The notes: generated by a model not told the origin, from the sequence alone. Shown: positions 17,356 through 25,862, numbered from the stretch's first letter. The stretch: DNA of 64,000 nucleotides from Primorskyibacter flagellatus (GCF_014638275.1 NZ_BMFJ01000001.1:124001-188000), one strand, 5' to 3'. Numbers and translations are program-made.

Positions 17356-18171
17356 TCAGCGCGTTTCGCCGATGATGCGCCTGCGCACCTGGCCGCTGAC
17401 CTGTTCGATCCCGACGACCACGACCGCGATCATCAGGATCACCGTCATCGCGGTCGGATAGTCGAATAGGTCGAAGCCGACTTTCAGTTCGATCCCGATT
17501 CCCCCCGCGCCGACAAGCCCCAGTATGGTCGAGGAGCGCACCGCCTTTTCCAGAGCGTAGAGCGAGGTCGAGGTGAATGCAGGCATGGCGGCGGGCACGG
17601 TCGTGCAGGCGACCACGTCGATGCTGCGCGCCCCGGCGGCGGTCAGGCTTTCCGCCGGCCCCCGGTCCGTCGCCTCCATGTCGTCGGCAAAGAAGCGGCC
17701 GCAGAAGCCTATGGTGTCCACCACGATCGCCAGCATCCCGGCAAAGGGGCCGAGCCCGACCGCAACCACGAAGACCAGCGCCCAGGCGATGTCCGGCACC
17801 GCGCGCACGAAGCCAAGCGCCATGCGGGTGGTCTGGTTGACCCGCGGGCCGAAGATCAGCCCGCGCGCGGCCAGCAGTGCGACCGGGACCGACAGGAGTA
17901 CGCCGATCACACCTCCGGCGATGGCGATCTGCAGGGTCTCCACCATCTTCCAGCCGAGGCGGGCCAGCACCTTCGGATCGAGGTTCGGCGGCAGCGCGCG
18001 GGCGGCGAAGTCCGCGAAGCGGGGCGGCGCGCTGACCATCTTTTCGAACGAGAACCCGGCACCGGCGAGGCACCAGAAGATCAGGGTCAGACCGGCTGCA
18101 TAGCCGAGGAAGGCGAAGGCCGAGGGGCGTTCGAACCGGGCCGGGGCCGCGGGGGCAGGGCTGTCAGTCAT
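17356..18171 (-). CDS. phnE: Phosphonate ABC transporter permease
   Basis: Integral membrane protein of 271 residues with about six hydrophobic segments. It contains the PhnE-type segments RAVPDIAWALVFVVAVGLGPFAG and LGLVGAGGIGIEL, which form the ABC-docking region. It forms the channel of PhnCDE. Its start overlaps the phnC stop by eight bases, indicating coupled translation. Confidence 0.93.
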   Translation of the reverse strand: MTDSPAPAAPARFERPSAFAFLGYAAGLTLIFWCLAGAGFSFEKMVSAPPRFADFAARALPPNLDPKVLARLGWKMVETLQIAIAGGVIGVLLSVPVALLAARGLIFGPRVNQTTRMALGFVRAVPDIAWALVFVVAVGLGPFAGMLAIVVDTIGFCGRFFADDMEATDRGPAESLTAAGARSIDVVACTTVPAAMPAFTSTSLYALEKAVRSSTILGLVGAGGIGIELKVGFDLFDYPTAMTVILMIAVVVVGIEQVSGQVRRRIIGETR

Positions 18172-19012
18172 AGAGTCCCCTCAGGTCGGTATCCGTCAGC
18201 GATGCGGCGGTGGCGTCCAGCCGCATCCGACCCTCGGCCAGCCCCAGCACCCGGTCGCCGTAGCGCAGGGTGTGGTCGAGGTTGTGCGAGGTGAAGACCA
18301 CCGTCACGCCGTCCTGCCGGGCCAGCGACATGAACAGGTGCATCACGTCCTCACCGGCCGCGGGATCGAGAGAGGCGCAGGGTTCGTCGGCGAACAGGAT
18401 CTCGGGTGCGCCGACGATGGCGCGGGCGATGGCGACCCTCTGGGACTGGCCTCCGGACAGGCGGTCGGCGCGGCGCAGGGCAAAATCGGCAAGCCCGACC
18501 TTTTCAAGTGCGGCCATGGCGGCGTCGCGCGATGCGGCGGGGGCAAGGTGATGGCTCCAGTGCCGCAGGCCGGGGTGATGGCCAAGCAGGCCGTGGATCA
18601 CGTTGGACAGGACCGACAGGCGCGGCACGAGGTTGTGCTTCTGCGAGACAAGCCCGATGCGTGCCCGCAAACGTCTCAGCTCCGCGCCGGTGGTGCCGGT
18701 GGCGTCCCGGCCAAGCAGGGAGACGGTGCCGCCGGACACAGGGATCAGCCCCATGAGGCAGCGAAGCAGCGTCGATTTGCCCGCCCCGTTCGCACCGACG
18801 AGGGCGATCGCCTCTCCGCGCGCGAGGCGGAAGCTGACGCCGGAAAAGACCGGCGTGTCGCCGAAGCGCTTGGTGACATCGCGCGCCTCTATGTCGACGG
18901 CGGGGCCGGAGAGGGGGGCGGGGCCGGCAGAGGAAACCGGGGCGCGCTGCGCCCCGGCACGGTCCGGCTGCGCGGGCCGCGCGACCGGCGGTTCGAGGGT
19001 CGGATCACTCAC
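18164..19012 (-). CDS. phnC: Phosphonate ABC transporter ATP-binding protein
   Basis: ABC ATPase of 282 residues. Walker A GANGAGKST lies at 73-81, followed by the Q-loop region RIGLVSQKHNLVPRLSVL typical of PhnC, signature LSGGQSQRV, and Walker B LFADEPCASLD. About 40 Pro/Ala-rich residues precede the domain. The chosen GTG overlaps the end of phnD (8 bases), and no closer start with a ribosome site was found; a downstream start is possible. Confidence 0.9.
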   Translation of the reverse strand: MSDPTLEPPVARPAQPDRAGAQRAPVSSAGPAPLSGPAVDIEARDVTKRFGDTPVFSGVSFRLARGEAIALVGANGAGKSTLLRCLMGLIPVSGGTVSLLGRDATGTTGAELRRLRARIGLVSQKHNLVPRLSVLSNVIHGLLGHHPGLRHWSHHLAPAASRDAAMAALEKVGLADFALRRADRLSGGQSQRVAIARAIVGAPEILFADEPCASLDPAAGEDVMHLFMSLARQDGVTVVFTSHNLDHTLRYGDRVLGLAEGRMRLDATAASLTDTDLRGLYD

Positions 19013-19874
19013 CGATGAACGTGTCGAACTGCGGGTAACCCGCGTTGCTGTACATGGAGCGGACGTAGTCATAGGCCTTGTCGTCGATGGCGACGAGGTC
19101 CATGCCGACGTACTTGTCGTTCTCTTCATGCGCGGTGATCCCGGCGATGATGTCGGCCTTGTGGGACAGGATCGCGTCGCGCACGGTCGCGGCGGCTTCG
19201 GCGGGCACATGGGCGCCGACCATGATCATGTCGTTCGGCAGGTCGCCGGAGCGGGCGATCATCCGGAACGCGCCGTAGGGCAGGTCGGTCTGCTTGTTGC
19301 GCACGCCCATGAAGGTGCCCGCGTTCATTCCGATGGCCTGCACGTCGCCGTTCCGCAGCGCCTCGTAGGCGATGTTCTTAGAGGTGTGGGTCTTTTCGAT
19401 GTCATTCACCGGATCGACGCCATAGTCCGCCAGCACCTGCATCGGGCAGAGCATGTTGGAGGTCGAGCCAATGTCGCCGAAGGCCACCTTCTTGCCCTTC
19501 AGATCGGCGGGGGCGTTCAGGCCGCTGTCGGCGCGCACGACGATGGTGCAGTGATAGTCCGGACGACCGAGCCCGATGAGCGGTGTGGCCTGTGTCAGCT
19601 TGTTGATGACGACATATTCGGCCGGGCCGGAGACGACGAAGTCGACCGTCTTGCCGCGCAGCGCCTCGGCGGCGGCGGTGCGGGAGTTCACGGGGAAGAA
19701 TTCGAAGGTCTCGCCCGTGGCGGACTCGAGCGCGTCCTTGAACGGGCCCCATTCGGTCTGCAGCCGCTCCATCCCCTCGACGTCGGTGACGGCCAGTTTC
19801 CAGGTGTCGGCAGAGGCGGCAAATGCGGTCGTCGCAGCCAGTCCCAGCCCAAGCAGTGCGGTTTTGAATCTCAT
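19005..19874 (-). CDS. phnD: Phosphonate ABC transporter substrate-binding protein
   Basis: Periplasmic binding protein of 289 residues. Its signal peptide ends near AFAASA, followed by the PhnD-type ligand region: KTVDFVVSGPAEYVV, the GDIGSTSNMLCP loop for the phosphonate group, and EALRNGDVQAIGMN. A strong GGAGG at 19880-19884 supports the ATG. It is the first gene of phnDCE-phnM-isomerase and faces phnF across an intergenic region carrying two inverted operator copies and a Pho-box candidate. Confidence 0.93.
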   Translation of the reverse strand: MRFKTALLGLGLAATTAFAASADTWKLAVTDVEGMERLQTEWGPFKDALESATGETFEFFPVNSRTAAAEALRGKTVDFVVSGPAEYVVINKLTQATPLIGLGRPDYHCTIVVRADSGLNAPADLKGKKVAFGDIGSTSNMLCPMQVLADYGVDPVNDIEKTHTSKNIAYEALRNGDVQAIGMNAGTFMGVRNKQTDLPYGAFRMIARSGDLPNDMIMVGAHVPAEAAATVRDAILSHKADIIAGITAHEENDKYVGMDLVAIDDKAYDYVRSMYSNAGYPQFDTFIGE

Positions 19875-19893
19875 GTCAGCCTCCGGTGAAATA

Positions 19894-19911
19894 CATCCGG
19901 ATGAATCGCGC
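19894..19911 (-). promoter_or_regulatory. Candidate PhnF operator 1 (phnD side)
   Basis: Minus-strand reading GCGCGATTCATCCGGATG, 17 of 18 identical to the plus-strand copy at 20028-20045 and in opposite orientation. It lies 20 bases upstream of phnD, just outside its ribosome site, where binding would block expression. Confidence 0.6.
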
Positions 19912-19939
19912 GGGTTCGTGACGTGCGCGCAACCGGGTC

Positions 19940-19957
19940 GTGAACCCTTTGTGACAT
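19940..19957 (-). promoter_or_regulatory. Pho-box candidate upstream of phnD
   Basis: Minus-strand reading ATGTCACAAAGGGTTCAC has 7-4-7 architecture with TCA elements 11 bases apart, as in PHO boxes. The first half matches the consensus well and the second only partly. A related motif precedes ugpB. Confidence 0.4.
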
Positions 19958-20027
19958 TGCGCAGGGGCGGGGTTAGCGCCCGGGGCTTCCGGATCCGGCA
20001 AAGGGCTGGCACACCATGCGGGCAGAG

Positions 20028-20045
20028 GCGCGATTCATCCGGACG
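20028..20045 (+). promoter_or_regulatory. Candidate PhnF operator 2 (phnF side)
   Basis: GCGCGATTCATCCGGACG, the inverted partner of the copy at 19894-19911. It ends nine bases before the preferred phnF ATG, which fits autoregulation. It falls inside the optional upstream extension of the phnF frame, an argument against the start at 20016. Confidence 0.58.
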
Positions 20046-20054
20046 ACCAAGGCC

Positions 20055-20774
20055 ATGACACGAGACCGCTGGCGCGACATCCGCGCCCTGATCGAACAGA
20101 GCATTCAGGACGGCACGACCAAGCCGGGGGAAAAGCTGCCTACGGAACAGGAACTTGCGCGAATTTACGGCGCGGGCCGCCATTCGGTGCGGCGGGCCGT
20201 CGCGGACCTCGCGGCCTCCGGCCATCTGAGCGTGGAGCAGGGGCGGGGCACTTTCGTGCTGCCCCGGCCAATGATCGAATATACCATCAGCCGCCGCACC
20301 CGGCTCCGCCGCAACCTCGTCCCGCAGGGCATGGCGATTACCGGGGAGATCCTCTCCGCCGACCGGATCGGCGCCCCCGCGCGGGTCGCGAAGGCGCTTG
20401 GCCTGCCCGAGGGGGCGCCGGTGGTCGCCAGCGTGCGCCGGTCGCTGGCGGACGGGCTGCCGGTCTCCTGCGGGACGCTGTATCACGATGCGACCCGGTT
20501 TGGCGATTTCCCGGAACGGCGGCGCGAGGCGGAATCGACCACCGCCGTCTACCAGTCTTACGGGATTCAAGACTACCTGCGGGGGGAGACCCGGATCCGC
20601 GCCCGGCCCGCGACGGAGGAGGAGGCGCGGCTGCTGCACCAGCATCCCGACATGCCCGTCCTTGTCGTGCGGGCCACGGACCGGACACCGGACGGCACAC
20701 CGATCGCGCATTCGGAGTCCGTCTGGTCGGCGGCGCGCGTCACGTTCTCGATGCGGGCGGACGAGGAGGACTGA
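20055..20774 (+). CDS. phnF: GntR family regulator of phosphonate metabolism, PhnF-like (UTRA domain)
   Basis: A 239-residue HutC/PhnF-type regulator: N-terminal winged helix (GEKLPTEQELARIYGAGRHSVRRAV) at residues 1-70 and a UTRA effector domain from about residue 85. The UTRA features include the VASVRRSLADGLPVS strand pair and the C-terminal HSESVWSAARVTF. It should repress phnDCE-phnM until a phosphonate-related ligand binds. An ATG at 20016 would add 13 residues but would place the operator copy inside the coding region; the ATG at 20055, with AAGG ahead, is preferred. Confidence 0.88.
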   Translation: MTRDRWRDIRALIEQSIQDGTTKPGEKLPTEQELARIYGAGRHSVRRAVADLAASGHLSVEQGRGTFVLPRPMIEYTISRRTRLRRNLVPQGMAITGEILSADRIGAPARVAKALGLPEGAPVVASVRRSLADGLPVSCGTLYHDATRFGDFPERRREAESTTAVYQSYGIQDYLRGETRIRARPATEEEARLLHQHPDMPVLVVRATDRTPDGTPIAHSESVWSAARVTFSMRADEED

Positions 20775-20787
20775 GGCCTTCAATCAG

Positions 20788-23700
20788 TCAGGGTGTCGGA
20801 AGCGCTCCGTCCGGGTCGAAGGCCATGGGGCTCAGCCCGGTCTTCTGGGCCAGATGCCGGGCCTTCCGGGCATGGTCCACTGCCTCCGCATCACGCCCGG
20901 CCTTGGCGCAGAGCGCGGCGGCGATGGCGTGGATGCGCGGGACGAACCAGCTGTCGCCGTAGCTTTCGGCCTTCCGCAGGCCGTGCATCGCCGCCTCCAG
21001 CCCCGCGTCGATTTCGCCGGCGGCGAGGCATGTCTCGGCCCGGATGCCAAGCCAGTTGGCAGTCTGGATGCCTGATCCGGTGGCGTCGAAAATTCCGATC
21101 CCCTCGTCGATCAGTTCCAGCCCGCGGATCGGATCTCCTGCGCGCCCCTCGGCCCAGCCCTGCAGCACCAGCCCGGTGCCAAGCCAGAAGGGATAGCGCT
21201 GTGACCGGCTCAGTTCGACCGCGCGGTCGGCGAAGGTGCGGCAGGGCCCGACCTCTCCCACGGACATCAGGATATTTGCGCAGAGCGACAGGTGGATCGC
21301 GGTGGCAAACGGGTTGGCGAGCGCCGTGCCGAGGTCTTCGCTGCGGGCGATGTTCGCGCGCATCGCCGGAGTGTCTCCGCGAAGCGCCGCAACCCAAGCG
21401 GCGTAGGCGGCGCAATTCACGGCGGCGTTTTGCAGCGTGATCGTGTCGGGCGGGTTGGTGCCGATCAGGGCCAGCCCGGCGTCGAGATGACGACGCGCGC
21501 CGTCAAGGTCGCTCATGTGCGTCAGGACGGCGCCAATCCCGCCATGCCCCTGCAGGCGCAGTGCGTTGTCCTGCGTGCGTTCGGCGATTTCCAGCAGGGC
21601 GCGGCTGTGGAGCAGCGACTCGCCAAGCCGTCCGGCCACCCAGGTGTGAACCCAAAGGCCGAGCAGGGCGCGCATCCGCGCCTTATCCGACCCGGTCCGT
21701 TCGCTGAGATGGTGGGCGCGTCGATAGGCGCGGCCGACCTCCTCCGCGCCATAGCCGGACTGGGCCATCAGCGCCGGGGCGAGGGAGAGCTGAAGCCGCA
21801 TTTCCTGTGCGGCGCTTTCGGGGCGATCGGGGTCGATCAGCGCCAGCCCCTGTCGCGCAAAGGCGATCGCGGCCCGCCCTGCGGCGCGGTAGATGGCGGC
21901 GTTGCTGGCGCGGATCCAGTAGTCCAGCGCACGCCCGGTGTCCCCTGCCTCCTGCGCGTGCAGGGCAAGGGTCTCGGGCAGCGGTTCCGGCCGGGACGGG
22001 TCGGCGCCGGTTTCAAGCAGCCGCACCACCTCTCCGTGCAGGCGCGCGCGGTCCGGCGGGGCGATCATGGCATAGGCGGTGTCGTGAAGCAGCATGTGCC
22101 GGAAGGCGACGCCGGTGTCGCCTTCGGTCAGGAACCCGGCCGCGACGAGATGTGCGATGTGGGTGCGCAGGGTCGCAGGGTCGAGCCCGAGCAGACCGGC
22201 GACCAGTGCCTGGGAAGCTGGCGGGCCGATCACCGCAATGGCGTAAAGCACCGCGCGATGTGCCGGTTCCAGCGTGGCCACCCGCGCCTCCATCACGGCC
22301 TGCACGGTGTCGGGCAGGTCCTGTCCCGGCGTCTCTCCGGCAGGGGACGCGAGGGCGAGTTCCTCAAGGAAGAACGGGTTGCCGCCGGCGCGACGGACCA
22401 GCGCCTCCGCCGCCGGATCGCTCAGTCGGGCGGTTTCGGGAAAGGAGGAGAGCAGCCTCAGGCAGTCATCCCGGCCAAGCGGCGAGAGGGTCAGGACCCG
22501 TTCGGCCAGCGGCGTGTCCCCGGTCGGGCGTGTTGTGACGATGACCAGAAGGGAGAGGCGGTCGCAGTCCCGGATCAGGTCCGAGAGGTGGGCACGGGAG
22601 TCGGGGTCGATCCAGTGTGCATCCTCAACGACGATCACCAGCGGGTCCGCTGTGCAGGCGGCGCCGACGACCTGCGTGAAAAGGGCGCTGCTGCGGTCGC
22701 GTATGGCGTGGTCGGAGAGGCCCGCCAGCACCTCTGCCGGGGGGGCGGCGGGGTCGAGCAGGCGGCGCAGAAGGGCCCGGTCGGCGGGGTCGAGCGTCTG
22801 CGGATCGGGCGCATGCTGCGCCAGTGCGGTGCAGAGGTCACTGACCGGGGCCAGCGGCGTGCTGGCAAGGCGCGGCAGGCATTGGGCTGTGGCGATGGCC
22901 ATGCCCTCCGCGCCGGTGCGGGCGAGGAATTCGCGGACCAGCCGGGATTTTCCGATCCCGGCGGAGCCCGAGAGCAGCACCGCCTGACCCGCGCCCGCAC
23001 GCGCCCCGCTGGCCCCGGCGGCCAGGAAGGCCAGTTCCGCCTCTCTGCCGACGAACCCGCCGGTTCCGCGCGGCGCGCGTGCGACGATGCCGGCCCGTCC
23101 GCTTGGCTCTGCCCGCAGGACATGTCCGGCCGGGGTGCATTCGACGGCTACCTCTCCCTCCAGGATGCGCCGTGTCGTGTCGCCCAGCACGATGGTTCCG
23201 GACAGGCCGGTGCGGGCCAGATCGGCGGCCTGACGTTCGATGTCGCCCGGGGGGGTCCAGTCCTCCGCCTCCGGCGTACCGCCAATGACGACCGCGCCGG
23301 TTTCGACGCCGCAGACGACTGCCCCGCCGAGCTCCGCGACAGGGGCGCTGGCCATCACGTCCCAGGCGCAGGCGACGGCGCGGCGGGCGCTGTCCTCGCC
23401 ATCCTCGCCAAGGCCGAAGACGGCAGTGAACCCGTCGAGCATCATGTGCAGAAGCCGGCCGTGATCCGCGCCGATCCGGGCGCGGGCGACGTCTAGCGTC
23501 GCGCGAACCGTCTGGTCCTGTCCCGGCGCGGCACGGATCTGGATCGACAGTACCGACACCAGCCGCTGTTCAGACAGCGCCACCGGATCGCGGGTGGCGG
23601 CGGGGCCGGGGGCGTCCAGTGCGTCCAGCGAGGCGACAAAGCGGAAGCCCTGGCCGTGATACGTCTTGATTGCCGCCGCGCCGACCTCCTTGCCAAGTGC

Positions 23701-23919
23701 CTTGCGGATGACCCGGATCGTCGTCTGCAGCGCGGCTTCCGACACCTCCGCCGCCCAGAACGCGTCGAGCAGTTCCGCCTTCGGAACCATCCGGTCGCGG
23801 CGTTCGATCAGGTATCCCAGCACGGAGAACGGTTTCGGCGGCAGGGGAACGGCCCGGCCATCTTGGCGCAGTTCATGACGGTCTGCGTCGAACTCGAAAC
23901 CCGAGAACCTGTGGATCAT
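20788..23919 (-). CDS. Large wHTH-AAA-TPR transcriptional regulator with degenerate cyclase-like domain
   Basis: A 1043-residue regulator. Residues 1-97 form an OmpR/PhoB-type winged helix (FDADRHELRQDGRAVPL to KTYHGQGFRFVA). Residues 115-275 resemble a class III nucleotidyl-cyclase homology domain (EQRLVSVLSIQI, HHDG-like HMMLDGFTAVFGL) but lack clear metal and substrate residues, so it is probably inactive. From residue 285 there is an AAA/STAND ATPase with Walker A GSAGIGKS at 318-325 and a Walker B VIVVEDAHWID, then TPR-like helical repeats to the end. The start is uncertain (MIHRFSG at 23919 or an ATG at 23946). It is divergent from the small ORF at 24084. Ligand and targets are unknown. 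Confidence 0.85.
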   Translation of the reverse strand: MIHRFSGFEFDADRHELRQDGRAVPLPPKPFSVLGYLIERRDRMVPKAELLDAFWAAEVSEAALQTTIRVIRKALGKEVGAAAIKTYHGQGFRFVASLDALDAPGPAATRDPVALSEQRLVSVLSIQIRAAPGQDQTVRATLDVARARIGADHGRLLHMMLDGFTAVFGLGEDGEDSARRAVACAWDVMASAPVAELGGAVVCGVETGAVVIGGTPEAEDWTPPGDIERQAADLARTGLSGTIVLGDTTRRILEGEVAVECTPAGHVLRAEPSGRAGIVARAPRGTGGFVGREAELAFLAAGASGARAGAGQAVLLSGSAGIGKSRLVREFLARTGAEGMAIATAQCLPRLASTPLAPVSDLCTALAQHAPDPQTLDPADRALLRRLLDPAAPPAEVLAGLSDHAIRDRSSALFTQVVGAACTADPLVIVVEDAHWIDPDSRAHLSDLIRDCDRLSLLVIVTTRPTGDTPLAERVLTLSPLGRDDCLRLLSSFPETARLSDPAAEALVRRAGGNPFFLEELALASPAGETPGQDLPDTVQAVMEARVATLEPAHRAVLYAIAVIGPPASQALVAGLLGLDPATLRTHIAHLVAAGFLTEGDTGVAFRHMLLHDTAYAMIAPPDRARLHGEVVRLLETGADPSRPEPLPETLALHAQEAGDTGRALDYWIRASNAAIYRAAGRAAIAFARQGLALIDPDRPESAAQEMRLQLSLAPALMAQSGYGAEEVGRAYRRAHHLSERTGSDKARMRALLGLWVHTWVAGRLGESLLHSRALLEIAERTQDNALRLQGHGGIGAVLTHMSDLDGARRHLDAGLALIGTNPPDTITLQNAAVNCAAYAAWVAALRGDTPAMRANIARSEDLGTALANPFATAIHLSLCANILMSVGEVGPCRTFADRAVELSRSQRYPFWLGTGLVLQGWAEGRAGDPIRGLELIDEGIGIFDATGSGIQTANWLGIRAETCLAAGEIDAGLEAAMHGLRKAESYGDSWFVPRIHAIAAALCAKAGRDAEAVDHARKARHLAQKTGLSPMAFDPDGALPTP

Positions 23920-24083
23920 GCTCTGTACCAGCGGCCTTGTCCGCATGCGGGCCGACGCGTTCCGGGCCCGGTCGCGGCGGACTGCGGGGCGGCCTCAGAA
24001 TTCGCTCAGCAGTTGCTCAGGATTCCCTTGCGTCAAGCTTATAACCTTCGGCGGCATAAGCACATGCATGAGAGGAGAATACC

Positions 24084-24329
24084 ATGCCCAAGGTCAAGGA
24101 AGCCGGTCTCAGATCGGACGGAGAGCTGGTTCAGGCGGTGTCGGACGCCTTTGTTTTCACGGCGCGCGAGGCACCTGTGTCGCTGATCCTGCCCGCCGTC
24201 AGCGCGGCGCGGGAATCCGCCGGGGATCAAAAGCACGACGACTGGATCGACATCCTGACCATCAACACCGGCGAGGTCGCGGACGACACGGGGCACGGCG
24301 GCGGGTCATGGGACCTGTTCGGTTTCTGA
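24084..24329 (+). CDS. Small hypothetical protein with Gly-rich aromatic tail
   Basis: An 81-residue ORF with a very strong ribosome site (AGGAG in GAGAGGAGAATACC), divergent from the large AAA-TPR regulator and upstream of the VPLPA-CTERM gene. No signal peptide or transmembrane segment is seen. The first 60 residues are mixed and partly amphipathic (ELVQAVSDAFVF, APVSLILPAVSAA), then an acidic stretch leads to the tail GHGGGSWDLFGF. The layout resembles leader plus core of a modified peptide, but no maturation enzyme is nearby. It is not recognised as a known family. Confidence 0.6.
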   Translation: MPKVKEAGLRSDGELVQAVSDAFVFTAREAPVSLILPAVSAARESAGDQKHDDWIDILTINTGEVADDTGHGGGSWDLFGF

Positions 24330-24393
24330 GACCCGTCACGGGGAGGCCGGGGTCCGGCATCCGCAGACGGTATTCCTTCAAGGACTTATAGCT

Positions 24394-25392
24394 ATGGCAT
24401 TCAGATTTTTATCATTTTCCACCCTTTCCGTCATCGCCGCCGCTCCAGCGCTGTCCGCCCCGGTCAGCGCCACCAGCACGGTGGACTACTATCACAGTTT
24501 CATTCTGAATTCGGGTGCCGGGCCAGCAGGGCTGGAGTTTTCGCTCCTCGGTCTCGACGTTGACACCGGTGCCGAAGCGGAGGTCCAGACGACCCCGATC
24601 GTTCCGGACGATGTTCGGTCGACGCAGGTCTCCCACCCCTACACGGACCCGCCGCTTCCCTATTTCGACCGGCGCGTCGTCGCGGAGAGGACACAGGACC
24701 TCAGCCAGGTCGCCCGCGCAGCCCACAACGTCACCATCACGAACGAGAACGGGACCGAAAACGCCCTGAGCAACATGATCACCCGGCGTGAGGTCGACAA
24801 CGACGGCAGCGCCGTTTTCATGTCCGCCGATGGTCTGGTCAGCGGCAGCGCGCGGTCGAACTATCTGATCGACCGGTTCTTCCGTTATACCAACGAGAGC
24901 GCGTCCACCGTGTCGTTCAACATCCTCGGCGAATTCTCGGCGTCCGTCGGGGCGGGGTTCAGCGGGGGCGACGGGCTTGCCCGCGCGTCGCTGTCCTACG
25001 AATTCGAAGTCGACCCGACGGCGGGCGTGTCGGTGACCTACCTGCCGCTCGCCCCCTACCTGCGGACGATCGACGATGACGATGCGGGTGTCTTCGTGTC
25101 CGAGACGCTCGTCACGGGCCCGGACGGCTTCACCTTCAGCGCCGGCGCCTCGTCTTCGGGGCCGGAGGGCGGGGACGGGTTGTTCGAAGGCGGCTTCCGT
25201 TATGCCCTGCTGTTCACGATGGAGGCGGGGTCCAGCTTTGTGCTGAACGACCGCTTCGTCCAGAACAACTCGGTGATGTACACGGCCCCCGCCACCCCGC
25301 AGGTGCCACTTCCCGCGACCCTGCCGGTGTTGCTGCTGGCCTGCGGCGGGCTGGGTGTCCTGCGGCGCAGGCGGCGGATCGAGGCGCGCTGA
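24394..25392 (+). CDS. Secreted protein with VPLPA-CTERM sorting signal
   Basis: A 332-residue exported protein. A signal peptide (AAAPALSAP) is followed by a Thr/Asn/Asp-rich beta-type body. The C-terminus is the sorting tail VPLPATLPVLLLACGGLG followed by an Arg cluster, the Rhodobacterales variant of PEP-CTERM processed by exosortase and linked to envelope or matrix anchoring. The body (YHSFILNSG at the start, VSFNILGEFSASVG mid-chain) matches no family I can name. AAGGA precedes the ATG. The gene lies 64 bases after the small ORF and may be co-transcribed. Confidence 0.85.
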   Translation: MAFRFLSFSTLSVIAAAPALSAPVSATSTVDYYHSFILNSGAGPAGLEFSLLGLDVDTGAEAEVQTTPIVPDDVRSTQVSHPYTDPPLPYFDRRVVAERTQDLSQVARAAHNVTITNENGTENALSNMITRREVDNDGSAVFMSADGLVSGSARSNYLIDRFFRYTNESASTVSFNILGEFSASVGAGFSGGDGLARASLSYEFEVDPTAGVSVTYLPLAPYLRTIDDDDAGVFVSETLVTGPDGFTFSAGASSSGPEGGDGLFEGGFRYALLFTMEAGSSFVLNDRFVQNNSVMYTAPATPQVPLPATLPVLLLACGGLGVLRRRRRIEAR

Positions 25393-25448
25393 GCACCTCA
25401 CAACTCTGTCCGCTGGACAAGCAGCGGGGCCGGACGGAGACTGGGTGC

Positions 25449-25862
25449 ATGAGCGATGACACGTCTCCCAGGCTGCTGTACGGCGGCAACCCGCAGATCC
25501 CGAAGGGATACGGCGATGCGCCGGTTCGGGCCTATATCGCCGCGCTTCCGGGCTGGAAACAGGATGTCGCCGCGCGGATCGACGACATCGTCCCGCGTGA
25601 GGTGCCGTGCGTCGTGAGGGCGGTGAAATGGAACTCTCCGCTCTACGGGGTGGAGAAGGACCTCTGGTTCCTGAACCTGCACGCCTTCACGGCCTACATG
25701 AAGGTCACCTTCTTCCGCGGCGCGCTGCTGGACCCCGAACCGCCACAGCGGCTGAAAGCCGAAGGCGTGAGGGCCCTGCATATCCTCGAAGGCGATGACT
25801 TCGAAACGCAGCTGGCGGTGTGGGTGCGGCAGGCCAGCCAGCTGCCGGGCGAACGGCTCTGA
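25449..25862 (+). CDS. DUF1801 domain-containing protein
   Basis: A 137-residue soluble protein of the DUF1801 (YdhG-like) fold. Visible signatures are PVRAYIAALPGWKQDVAARID, the central VKWNSPLYGV, and a TAYMKVTFFRGALL segment. The function of the family is poorly known; some members are called iron chaperones by similarity to frataxin-like folds. It stands alone between the VPLPA-CTERM gene and the heme uptake operon. Confidence 0.8.
   Translation: MSDDTSPRLLYGGNPQIPKGYGDAPVRAYIAALPGWKQDVAARIDDIVPREVPCVVRAVKWNSPLYGVEKDLWFLNLHAFTAYMKVTFFRGALLDPEPPQRLKAEGVRALHILEGDDFETQLAVWVRQASQLPGERL

Noticed and set aside
24084..24329. Lasso peptide precursor (ring Gly to Asp8 in GHGGGSWDLFGF)
   Set aside because: Ring geometry is possible, but the leader Thr is not at the usual penultimate place and no lasso cyclase or protease gene is in the window.
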